Shown: positions 31,987-41,933 of the stretch, one piece after another
Layout: each line of letters begins with the position of its first letter
Numbering within the stretch: the stretch's first letter is position 1
DNA from: Lunularia cruciata
Taxonomy: Eukaryota; Streptophyta; Marchantiopsida; Lunulariales; Lunulariaceae
Length of the DNA stretch: 64,000 nt
Direction of reading: 5' to 3'
NCBI GenBank assembly: GCA_948567375.1
Contig: OX419755.1
Coordinates: 8,375,001-8,439,000, forward strand
Position numbers and translations under genes: made by a program
Notes under the pieces: generated by a model
Seen by the model: the letters and a program-made list of their open reading frames with translations, nothing else
What the model was told of the DNA's origin: nothing
The model's database searches: none

Positions 31987-34560
31987 ATGTCGAGCAATTT
32001 TCCTTTGCCATTGAGGAGTCGTCTTGCAAGTGATCGGGGAAAGGGACATAGAGTTGGACTCGTGTTAGTGCGTAAGGGAGAAGTTGAGAGAGAGAAATCG
32101 AGAGACCGAAAGAAAGCAGAAGAGATGGGAGGAGGGAAGAAGAACTCCGAATTTGCAGTGAGAAATCATGCAATTTGGAGATTAGATGTAGTAGCGAGGA
32201 TCGAAGTCTTGAGCCGACTTCGGATCACCTTTCTGGCATGGAATTGGAACGTAAGTTTTCCAGGATTCATGATAGAAATCATGGAGAGTAAATGTCTCGA
32301 TGGTCTCGAGGAAGAAGGGAAGAGATGAAATCCGGCTCGCTGGATAGAGTCGGATTGGAGACTCGTACTCGGAAAGGAGGCAGGCTCGGAGCAGGGAGCC
32401 ACGTTCTTGGGGAAAGGAGAGATAGCTCAAGAAACGCAGGAGGTGAGAGAAGCCTTCTCGTCAAAGAGGACAAAGAATGGGTATAAAGTTGAGAGTTATA
32501 AGGACCCAGTGAGGAGGGGAATTGTGAGTGCACTAATGGCCCTCCTGAAGCCAGAGAGAACTACCTATGTGATGAAACACCAAGCGGTGTTCTTTCACAA
32601 GTTATTTGCAGGAGAACCGATAAATTGGGCAAGGTGCTTTCACGGAAGAACGAGGCAGATGGTGTGGAATCTGCGAGATAAGTCGCCTCCACACTATATC
32701 GTACCATTTGCAACCCACTTTTACCTCGGGTTAAATCTGCTCAATGTGGCTGAGTGTAATCAAATGGTGTCTCATTTCCATCCTGATTTGAGAAGAGAAG
32801 TCGATGCGGAGGAGCAGCAATACATTCTCTAAATCCGGAGCACAGATGATCACTACGCAAAGACAGGGAAGAACATGGAGCTCGTTGAAAGTACCCCAAC
32901 GAAGAAGAGAACTCGACAAGCAGACGCCAAAGAAAACAAGAAACCTTGGAAGATGCAAAAAAATAACCCGAGGCGAGGAATGGTGGTGATTGAGTCGGAA
33001 GATGAAGACTCAGAAGGCGAAGCCGAGCTCAAGACGGAGGACTTGGACCGTGAGGAGGAACCTGAGCTGACACTGCAGAGTGGAGATACAAGCAGTGACA
33101 GTGAAGACGGTGGAGAAATGACCTCGGCACGAGTGGCTGAAGAATACGAAGAAGAAATTCAAGCTGAAGTAAAAGCCAAAGACAATGCGGCGCTGGAAGA
33201 CGAAGTACCGGTGCTAGAGGAGAAGAAGATCGCAGTATAGCGAGGAATTTGCTCGAGACGTAAGGCGAAGTGTGAAGCGGGACCGAGTAGAGTGAAGGAA
33301 GAGGTAGAAGGAAGCTCGGGCAGTGAGGCATCAATTCTGATACAAAGACTCCAGAGAAGAAGGCGAGTATCGGGAGAACACAAAGAAAGAAGAGAGACTA
33401 CTCCGCGGGAGGAGGAAGGTATCAGTAATGGAGAAGATTACCTGCAGATGGTAGTATGTCCGCTGTTGGTGAAGTTGGAGAAGAAGAAGAAGGAGATGCA
33501 GTCGACTTGTCCAGAGGTAAAGACTGTATTGCAGGTGGTATCGAGATTAGAAGAAGAAAACTCGGAGTTGAAGAAGAGTATAACCCGAGGTGAGAAGGAG
33601 AGAGAAGTACTGCCAGCAGAAGCAGTGGAGAGAAGTTAGGTAATCGAAGACCTGAAGAGAGAAGTGAGCTATCAAGAGGATCTTGCGAGGAAGAGTGACG
33701 TCGTAAGGGAGAGACAAGTAGCTGAATTTGAAATCTTGAAGCAGCAGTTTGCTGATTCAAGAGTAGAGCTCATCCATGCTATGGCGAGGGTAGCATCGAA
33801 GGATCAAGAGCTCGATCGAGTGATGGAGAGTATGGAGGAGAAGAAGCAACTTTGGCAGCGAGAGTTGGCTACGAGATATGGAGAAGAAGAGAGATTACGA
33901 GACTAACTTTGTAATCAGGAAGAGAAGGTTGCACAGAAGGAGAAAGAGAAGGACGCGGTGAAGGCTGAATTCGAAGAAGAATTGGCGATGTACAGAGAGG
34001 AATGGCTTGCAGATCGGGAACGAGAAAGGAAGACAAGATTAGAGCCATTGCAGGAGATAGTCCTCAGGGTAAACGCGATGTTAAGTACAGAGACCAGCAT
34101 TCGAATTGAAGAAGCGCGTCTGCACGAGTTGAAGCTTTTGGTGCAGGAGACGAGGCGAAGACAAGCGAAAGATACAGATATGAATGCCTTGTTGATTAAA
34201 TTGAGAACTCGTGTAGATAGGAAGATCTTAGAAGTAGAAGACAATATCGCGATTAGATTAGACTTAGTAAGAATAGAGTTAGAAAAGCTTCGGCAGGATG
34301 TTAAAGCAAAACCCAAAGTAGATAACATCGGGATCCAAATGTCCTCTGAGTTGCCCTCAGCGACAGTAGAGAAGAGTGGGTCGAAGGATGAGGAGTTAGA
34401 TAGATTACCCGCTAGTGCAATTTCAGATCAGGAAAGAGAATTGCTGGATCTGGTAGAAGATGTAGGAGTTGTGAAACCCGAGGACAGAGTAGTAGGAAGT
34501 AAGATTACTTCGGGTTCGGGTTTGAAAGCCGAGGAAGAAGTAGACATTGGATCGGATTAG
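31987..34560 (+). pseudogene. U3 reading frame, 857 codons (A1 5' LTR)
   Basis: One frame from ATG (MSSNFPLPLRSRL) to the stop after EEEVDIGSD. Parts: basic N-terminus with KAEEMGGGKK; a globular region of about residues 55-280 with FLAWNWNVSFPGF, DWRLVLGKEAG-like, YKDPVRRGIVSALMALLKPE, QAVFFHKLFAGEPINWARCFH, RQMVWNLRDKSPPHY, FYLGLNLLNVAE; a Lys/Glu-rich middle; then about 400 residues of charged coiled coil ending RTRVDRKILEVEDNIAIRLDL. Five in-frame stops (32326, 32830, 33238, 33637, 33904), none shared with the 3' LTR copy. No signal peptide or membrane segment. Function unknown. The globular part is vaguely like plant mobile/transposon-associated domains (weak). Confidence 0.75.
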
Positions 34561-34677
34561 TAACCGATTTGAGATTTGAAGGGGCAGATATGAAGAGGTG
34601 CATTGTCATTTCGGATCTGCAGGTTAGAATAGTTGATGTAGAAACGATATAGTTGTTAGAACTGTCAATTGCTTCAC

Positions 34678-34684
34678 TATTTAA
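34678..34684 (+). promoter_or_regulatory. TATA-like box of A1 5' LTR
   Basis: CACTATTTAAGAGTGG, conserved in every A LTR that keeps this region. About 675 bp from the LTR end, so U3 is ~3.1 kb and holds the whole reading frame; transcription would start near 34710. Assigned from sequence only. Confidence 0.5.
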
Positions 34685-35361
34685 GAGTGGCATTCGCATG
34701 AAATTGTTGTTCAGTGCTCATTATTTCTGAGAATAGATAAAGCAAAGTGCTGTGAAGTAGTGCTCATCGCTTGAGCTTGATTTCGAGTATCAACTTTGTA
34801 ATTGTGTTTGTGAATGTTTGGAGAAATTCAAAGTGCAAGTCAGAGTGCTTGTTGGATGTTGGATTCCACAGCCTTGATCTTCATTCTGTGTGTTTGATCC
34901 TGAGTGAAGTGCCATCGAAGCAATGCCTTGACAGATCTGAGAGGAATTGTAGTGTTGGTAGTATTCTGCATTTGTGAGTGCAGTGCGAAGTTGATGTGAA
35001 GCAATTTTGATCGAGGAAGTTGTGCCTTCAGTGGAAGGGTGGAACACAATTCTGAGGCAAAGTCGTTTTGCAGTGAAGTGCCGTTTTTGGGAGAGCTTGA
35101 ATCATCACAATCAAGATTGTTTGGAAAGATTTGATGGAGTTGTGACTATGGAGTGTTAATTTGTGACAAGACTGCGAGTCAGTGCTTGTTACTCTCTTTT
35201 GGGTGTGGTTTCTACCTGAGAGATTAAAGACGCAACCAAGAAGAACTGAAATTGTTACTTTGCTTTGTATTTGACCGATTCTAACTTGTATCTCTGCGGG
35301 AACGAACTTTACTTACCCGATTACTGCAAAAGTGATATTTGTCGGGTTGTCACATGATTTT

Positions 35362-35380
35362 TGGCGCCGCTGCCGGGGAT
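35362..35380 (+). other. Primer-binding site, tRNA-Asp (A1)
   Basis: TGGCGCCGCTGCCGGGGAT is complementary to the 3' end of plant tRNA-Asp except for one base (GCTGCC for GTTGCC). Seven bases after the LTR. tRNA-Asp priming is known from Athila/Tat elements. Confidence 0.85.
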
Positions 35381-35442
35381 ACAAATCTCAGAAGTGGAAG
35401 AATACGAAGCCAAATTGAACACTGGGTATCAAGGCAATATGA

Positions 35443-38060
35443 ATGTCTGGATTGAAAGAACAACGGGAAGAGAGAGCCCGAAGACGAGCACTTCAGCGTG
35501 AAGAAGACGAACGTTTGAACGTCCCATCCATCGTTGACAAAACTGAGCAAGAGGCGTTGGAGTTTCAACTCCTTCATGAAGTGCAAGAAGCCCTGCGAGA
35601 ACTTGATCACAAGAAACGCGAAGGCGGTTGGCAAGGCTACTTTGCATCTCCCTCTTCTTCCAAGAAGAAGAAAGAATTGAGTGGGCAAACATATGCATTG
35701 CGGCCCAGTACACCAACTTCCCCTAGAGCTGTAAAGGAAGTTGTTTCCTTGAAGACCTTTGTTTGAGAAAAGACAGCACACACACTTACCGAAGACGAGT
35801 GTCAACATCTTCTATGAACGATTCCTCGGTTGTCCCGAAGGAATTTGGAAGAACCTATTGAAGGTGTTGATCCTGAATCTTCCACTCGGGTTGAAGTCGA
35901 CCCTCTCATAGTAGAAATTGTTGAAGAAGACCCTGTGTTTAATTTGACGAATTGGAATCCCTGGGCTGACAACACGGCGTCAATTCCAGCCAATTCTTCC
36001 GTTCCGTCAAGTTCTACATTACCTCAGTCAATCCCAGTGCATCGAACAATGACTTCACTTCTTGTCACCCGACACGCCTATCAGAAGTATAAGGGGACGG
36101 AACAAGACAAAGACCCCGATGAATTCATCAAAGAATTTGAAGTCATCTCCTTTGCTAACAAGGAGCATGACTCGGCGGATCGACTAAGAATTTTTCCAAG
36201 TCTGCTTCGCAAGAAAGCTCGGAGCTGATACACGCATGTGACTCAGAAGGGGTTTGTACCATCGGACTGGGCAGACTTGAGAAACATATTCCTGGAACAA
36301 TTCCGGGAGGTTGACTATGATACGAGTGTCTTCACGGCACTAAACGATTTGGACCGGGGCAAGAAGGAGAAGTTGAGAGACTACTCTGAGCGGTTCATGG
36401 CATTGCTGAACCAAGTTCCCAAGCAATCGGGGGTGGTGGGATACTCCGATGCCCAAGCCATTACCTGGTTCCTTGGGAGCCTATCACTAGAGATACAAAT
36501 CTTTGCCAGGGAGAGGAACGTAACTTCCCTCGATAAAGTACTCAAACATGTCGCTCGTTATGAAGCGGCACACTCTCACTCTGCCGGTAACCGGAGAAAT
36601 CGGGAGAAGAAGGGCAAGAAGCCCAGAAGGAGAGCTTCGCGCAGTACCTCCCCTTCTTTGGACGAATCCTCTACGTCTTCAAGCTCTTCTTCGGAATCCA
36701 AAGAAGAATCAAAGCCAAGACAAGTCAGAAGACGTGGAGGCAAGAAACCAGTGACACCACCAGCCAAGAGTATACATAAGGCGGATACGAAGCTGGATGC
36801 CCTCATCAAGGATTTTTTGGATTTCAAGATCCAGATGATTGGGGCTAAGGACCGAAGAAAGGCCCCAGCATTTGGACAATCTACTGTGTGGTGCACCGCC
36901 TGTGGAAAATCCGGCCACGCCAACACAGAATGCAATACTCGTAATGCATTCCCGGTGCAGCAAATTGATTGGGTTCCGGGATGGAACCAAGACAATGACG
37001 AAGAGGCGGTGTATCAAACTATGGAAGTACAGCCTCAACTGAGCACATCATATCAAGGTCTGAGGTTTGGACCCAGGGAGTATAACCCCAATGCTCCTGC
37101 ACGAAGACCACCGATGAGCAACCAAAATCACCCTCAGAATGTTGCGCCCGGAGCCTGTTATAATTGTGGCTTGATGGGACATTGGTCTCCAAATTGTCTC
37201 GAGCCAAGAGGGCAAATTGGGTACGTTCTCCTATGTGGAAATTGTAAAGGATTGGGGCATACGGGCAACCAATGCCCTCACCCGCCGAACCCGAAGCCTC
37301 TTGTAAAATATGTACAGACCCCCGTTGAGCGTGCAGGACTTCAGCCGAAGGGGGATATGAATGTAAATTGTATAACTCTTGAGGAAGAAAGACCTCATGA
37401 AGGGAGTCCGGCCTCAGAAGGAAAATGGCCAGACCTTGAAATTTTGAAAGTTGAGACACGCTCCACCAAGAAGAAGCGTGATCCCGAAGAACTGAGTACG
37501 ACCTCGTCGTCTTCCCGAAAGGCGAAGAGACAGTGCCCAAAAGCAATTCTTTTGGCCAAGGAGGAAAAGATCCTTGCAAAAGCTAAAGCTAAAGCCTTGC
37601 AGAAAGAATTAACGGAGGCATTACTCAGGACTCGAGAACTAAGTTTGGAAGAAGAGACGAAGATGAAGTCTCCAATTTTTCCGGCGGACATCCGATCCAA
37701 AGTAAAGGGTCTGATTCAAGCCGAGGTAGGCCAACCCGAGGAAGCTCGGGTTAAGGCCATCAGCAAGCCCGTCACCATTTTGAAGCGTCCTGAAGTCAAG
37801 AGGGAGCATGGAGAGTCCTCGGACTCAAAGCCGAAGACGAAGACGGTCAAATTGGGAGGGGTTCCCCAATATGATATTATAGCCGACTTGGCCACCACAA
37901 ATGCCAATGTTACATTTAAGCAATTGTGGGAAGATAACAAGCTGTACAAGAGACAGCTTAATTCGGCCCTCAAGAAGGTGAGGTCGATGTCAAAGAAGGA
38001 CCTGCCTGCTATCTATCGTATTGAACAAGAAGATTTGGGATCTCCCGAGGTAGACGCGGA
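35443..38060 (+). pseudogene. A1 gag
   Basis: ATG at 35443 follows an in-frame TGA and starts MSGLKEQREERARRRALQ. Then QLLHEVQEALRELDHKK, SGQTYALRPSTPTSP, capsid-like DEFIKEFEVISFANKEHD, THVTQKGFVPSDWADL, LRDYSERFMALLNQVPK and LDKVLKHVARYE. Then an Arg/Ser/Lys-rich stretch and three CX2CX4HX4C zinc knuckles at 36892-36933, 37156-37197 and 37234-37275. A long charged tail leads to protease. Stops at 35764 (TGA where A2 has CGA), 35815 (TGA, also in A2) and 36226 (TGA where A2 has TGG). Same frame as pol. Confidence 0.9.
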
Positions 38061-38799
38061 GATTGCAGGTTGCATGATCACATCGATACCCATTGACTCT
38101 AGGTCCGGTGTGAATGTCATGACTGAAGATACTACGAATCGACTCGGGTATCATACGTTTGAACCAACACCCCAAGTTTTGAAGTTTGCAGACCAAACCA
38201 GGAGACGGCCCTTGGGCATGCAGTCAAACATTACCACGATCATTGGAGGGGTACCCTTCAAGTTGAATTACATTGTGTTGCAGCCAGTGACAAAAACTGG
38301 TTACCCTCTGTTGATCGGCAGACCCTGGTTGTATAGTGCCCAAGTTGTAGTGGATTGGCATCAGCAGAAGTTAAGATTCAAGGACATTTCGTCCAAGGAT
38401 CAGAAGCTGGTGACTGTGAGTTGGACGAAGGTTCCCCATCTCGGGGAAACAAGTTCGTCAGAAGAGGAGGACGAGTCCAAAGATTCATCGTCTTCGTCTT
38501 CAGACGAATCCGAAGAAGAAGTCCAAGTTAATTACTTGGAATGCTACGAGGTAGAGGCTGACGACGAAGATCCATATGACCTCGCCTCGGGTGAACCTGA
38601 CTTGGAGGGAGAGGGTTTGATGGCCGCTCGCCTTGGGATAAGCCGAGTAAGCCACGTTGAAGGAGTCATCAACCCCGATGACTGTCAAGAGGTGTTACTC
38701 ACTAAAGGAAAAATTTTAAAAATCTCGAAGACAGTTACTTCGGAGGAGTTGGCAGGATACACTGCCCTGTTTATAGAATTCCAAGATGTATTTGCCTAG
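38061..38799 (+). pseudogene. A1 protease and acidic linker
   Basis: Retropepsin region: IPIDSRSGVNVM at 38089-38124, where A2 has D-S-G-S; the active-site Gly is Arg here. Then GMQSNITTIIGGVPFKLNYIVLQ and YPLLIGRPWLYSAQVVVDW. The acidic linker SSEEEDESKDSSSSSSDESEEE follows, then VTSEELAGYTALFIEFQDVFA and a TAG at 38797 (TGG in A2). Confidence 0.8.
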
Positions 38800-39740
38800 T
38801 CGATTGATCAAATGCCGGGTATTCCACAAGAATTTGGAGAACACCGGATTGATTTGATTGAAGGTGCAGTTCCGGTTCGGCAACGACAATACCGCCTGAA
38901 CCCGAAGTACTCGCTCTTGGTAAAAGATGAAATCGATAAGTACTTAGGGGCCGGAATCATCTTCCCTATCTTAAGCAGTGAATGGGTCTCCCCCATTGTC
39001 ATTGTCCCGAAGAAGAAAATAGGGAAGATCCGAGTGTGCCAAGACTTCCGAAAATTGAACGCAGTCACAAGGAAAGATCATCATTCCTTGCCTTTTACCA
39101 ATACAATCTTAGATCAGGTAGCTGGGCATCCTTGTTATAGTTTTCTCGATGGATTTTCAGGGTACAATCAAGTATCCATTCGAGAAGAAGACAAGGATAA
39201 AACTACATTCACGACCGATTGGGGCACTTTTGCTTACAATCAAATGCCCTTTGGGTTGTGTAATGCTACTTTCCAGCGGATGATGAATTTGATCTTCAAA
39301 GATTTCCTACGCAAATTTGTCGAAGTTTTTATTGATGAATTTTGTGTGTTTGGACGACGGGATGTACATAGAGATTACCTTTGCCAAACGTTTGAAATGT
39401 GTCGTTTTGCCGGCTTGTCATAACACCCGGAGAAATGCTTCTTCGCAATGAAGGAGGGAATTCTTCTGGGGCATCGGGTGTCAAGCCGAGGTATTGAAGT
39501 TGATGTTGAGAAGGTTAAAATAATCGCAGCTTTGGAATCCCCGAAGAACATCCGGGAGCTGAGAGCCTTCTTGGGACATGTCGGATATTACAGACGCTTC
39601 ATGTCAAACTATGTAGTGCTTGCTGCACCACTTACAAAGCTTCTGAAGAAATCCGAAGACTATCTGTGGGAAGCACATCAAGAAGAAGCCTTCCAGGTGT
39701 TGAAGAAGAAATTGGTTGAAGCACCAGTCATGAGGGCCCC
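38800..39740 (+). pseudogene. A1 reverse transcriptase
   Basis: RQRQYRLNPKYSLLVKDEID, SEWVSPIVIVPKKK, RVCQDFRKLNAVTRKDHH, YSFLDGFSGYNQVSI, MPFGLCNA followed by a two-codon deletion (A2 has NAPTTF, A1 NATF), and the catalytic box changed to FIDEF (39331-39339; A2 has FIDDF). TAA at 39421 (TTA in A2). Then MKEGILLGHRVSSRGIEVD and the thumb GHVGYYRRFM. The Asp-to-Glu change alone would cripple catalysis. Confidence 0.85.
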
Positions 39741-40140
39741 GAATTGGGACGTCCCTTTTCATGTGTATGTGGACACTTCGTCCATGGCCATCGGGGTTGT
39801 CTTAAGTCAAAAGGACGAGAAGAAGAAAGACTACCCGGTGTATTACGCCAGCCGACAACTTTCAGTTTCTGAAAAGAATTATTCGAAAATGGAAAGAGAA
39901 GCACTCAGAATGGTGTATGCCTGCAAGAAATTTCGGCATTATTTGTTGGGGTATGAGTTTGTCTTCTATGTTGACCATTATGCATTGCAACATTTGGTCA
40001 AGAAGGCAGATTTATCGGGATGAATTGCAAGATGGATCTTGTTATTACAAGAGTTCACATATACTGTACAAGTGAGGAAGGGAGCTTCGCATTCGAATGC
40101 GGACTTCCTGTCCAGGTTAGACACTCAAGACCAGGAGTGG
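39741..40140 (+). pseudogene. A1 RNase H
   Basis: VPFHVYVDTSSMAIGVVLSQ, YYASRQLSVSEKNYSKMEREALRMVY, KKFRHYLLGYEFVFYVDHYALQHLVKKAD. The catalytic D, E and D are present. TGA at 40021, then ARWILLLQEFTYTV and NADFLSRLD. Followed directly by the integrase with no additional RNase H. Confidence 0.85.
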
Positions 40141-41508
40141 AAAATTGACGATCGGTTCCCTGACGAAGAGTTGTATCACTTATCAACAATGAGAAGTACA
40201 AGGTATGCAGATGAATATAATTATCTGAATACTCTCCATTGTCCTGAGGGGATGGATCCGGAACAGCGGGCAGTCTTTCTCCGGAAAATGGGGCCGTACC
40301 AGCTTAAACACAACATTTTATTTAAGATAGGCAAAGACGAAGTACTTCGGCGATGCTTGGAGTCATACAAAGTAGGAGGAGTAATTGAATCTTTACACTC
40401 CGAGGCATCGGGAGGACACTATGCTCTGAAGAATACTGTAAAGAAAATTATTTCGGCAGGGTATTGGTGGCCTACAATGTACAAAGATGTACATGCTCAT
40501 ATTCAAAGCTGTGATGCGTGTCAGAGAACGGGGAAGCCAACGGCCACTTCTCAATGGCCTTTGAAACCAATTTTGCCTTTGGCCCCCTTTGAGAAATGGG
40601 GGATTGATTTTGTGGGTCCCATTCAACCAGTAACCCGAGTCACAAGAAAGCAATATATTTTGGTTTGCACTGATTACGCTACCAAGATGGTTGAAGCGGA
40701 AGCAACTCGCAGAGATGATGCTGAAACTGTGGCAGAATTTTTCTTTCGAAACATCATCTCCCGATATGGGTGTCCTCTAGAATTGGTCAGTGACCGAGGA
40801 GCACATTTTTTGAACTTTGTAATGGAGGAGTTAACCAAGTATTTTCAGATTAAACATCGGAAGACGACTCCTTATAACCCAAAAGCAAATGGCTTAACGG
40901 AAAAAGCGAATGGGTTACTTTGTAAAATTTTGAATAAGGTGACTGTCAATTATGCCTATGACTGGGATACAAAATTACCAGCCGCGTTATGGGCCTATCG
41001 GACAACAAAGAAGATTACAACCAAACAAACCCCATACTTCTTGACATATGGCTTGCACTCCATACTGCCAGTTGAATTTGAAGTTCCGACTTATCGAGTC
41101 CTGTGCAAAGAACGAATGTCGGAAGAGGAAAGTCAGGATCTTCGGATTCATCAACTGATGTGGTTAGAAGAGAGAAGAGACGATGCAATGCAACCCACAA
41201 AAGAAGTACAAGCACAGAGGAAAGTCAGGCACAATCAGAGAATCAAGCCTGTGACTGTACGAGAAGGGGATTTGGTTTTGTTATATGATAATCGCCAAAT
41301 ATTTTTTCCAGGCAAGTTGCATTTGCGATGGATGGGTCCCTATCAAGTTCGTCATCTTTACAAAAATGGATCCATGCAACTCATCGATTTGGAAGGTAAT
41401 CCTTTTGCCACTCGAGTAAACGGATGGAGAGTTCGGAGATATTGGACCATAGACTCGGAAGTTTCTAAGACACCCGAGGTCTATGTTCGCGGGGACGCTC
41501 ACATTTGA
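40141..41508 (+). pseudogene. A1 integrase and pol C-terminus
   Basis: Open from 40039 to TGA 41506-41508. Zinc domain SLHSEASGGHYALKN and CDACQRTGK (HHCC). Core D-D-E: WGIDFVGPIQP, VCTDYATKMVEAEAT, LVSDRGAHFLNF, TPYNPKANGLTEKANGLL. C-terminus: AYRTTKKITTKQTPYFL, VREGDLVLLYDNRQIFFPGKLHLRWMGPYQV (SH3-like), VNGWRVRRYWTI. No chromodomain or PHD finger. The best-preserved integrase in the window; part of a polyprotein broken upstream. Confidence 0.9.
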
Positions 41509-41517
41509 GGGAGGGGG
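41507..41517 (+). other. Polypurine tract of A1
   Basis: GAGGGAGGGGG overlaps the pol stop codon by two bases and lies two bases before the 3' LTR. Confidence 0.85.
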
Positions 41518-41933
41518 TATGTGGTGCCCACATTTTTTGTTTTTTTTCAAAAGAAAGGAGAAGAAGTGTATAGAGAAGTCGGATTGTGCCTGTTTGGCCA
41601 AAGAAGACAAAGAAAACTATCTTTGGGGTGAAACCCGAAGTAAAGTGACTTCGGGTCATAAGGCAAAGTACTCTGAAATGCCATGTCAGCATACAATACG
41701 AAGTAAATTGTCTTTGGCTCGGGGGGAGCTCAACCCGAGGCAAAGACAGTCTAACAACCTTTCGTCGGGGCGAGAAATTCAAGAAGGAGCTGTTTCAAAA
41801 TTGGCAGCTCATACGCACGAAGGTGGGGCGACAGTGACAGGTGCATGCCGGAGGTGTGATTTCTCAATAGAAACTCAAAGTGACGGAAGACAAAGAAGTG
41901 CAACTCTATAAAAATCAAAATTGCAACGACAAA

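Larger units (their letters stand above)
31573..35354 (+). repeat. A1 5' LTR (3782 bp)
   Basis: TGTGGTGCCCACATT...GTCGGGTTGTCACA. Layout: 31573-31986 no gene; 31987-34560 U3 reading frame; TATTTAA at 34678; 34710-35354 R-U5 without a gene. Matches the 3' LTR throughout apart from scattered transitions, a 1 bp indel and a 193 bp block (34129-34321) missing from the 3' copy. Confidence 0.95.

Noticed and set aside
35362..35380. tRNA gene fragment
   Set aside because: It is complementary to the tRNA-Asp 3' end and sits just after the LTR, so it is a primer-binding site. No tRNA gene fold was seen in the window.
40141..40300. Second, archaeal-type RNase H expected for Tat elements between RNase H and integrase of A1
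   Set aside because: Only about 60-80 residues of linker separate RNase H from the zinc domain and no RNase H motifs are present.
35443..41508. Calling A1 gag-pol an intact gene
   Set aside because: Six in-frame stops, a changed protease active site (D-S-R) and RT box (FIDEF) make it non-functional.
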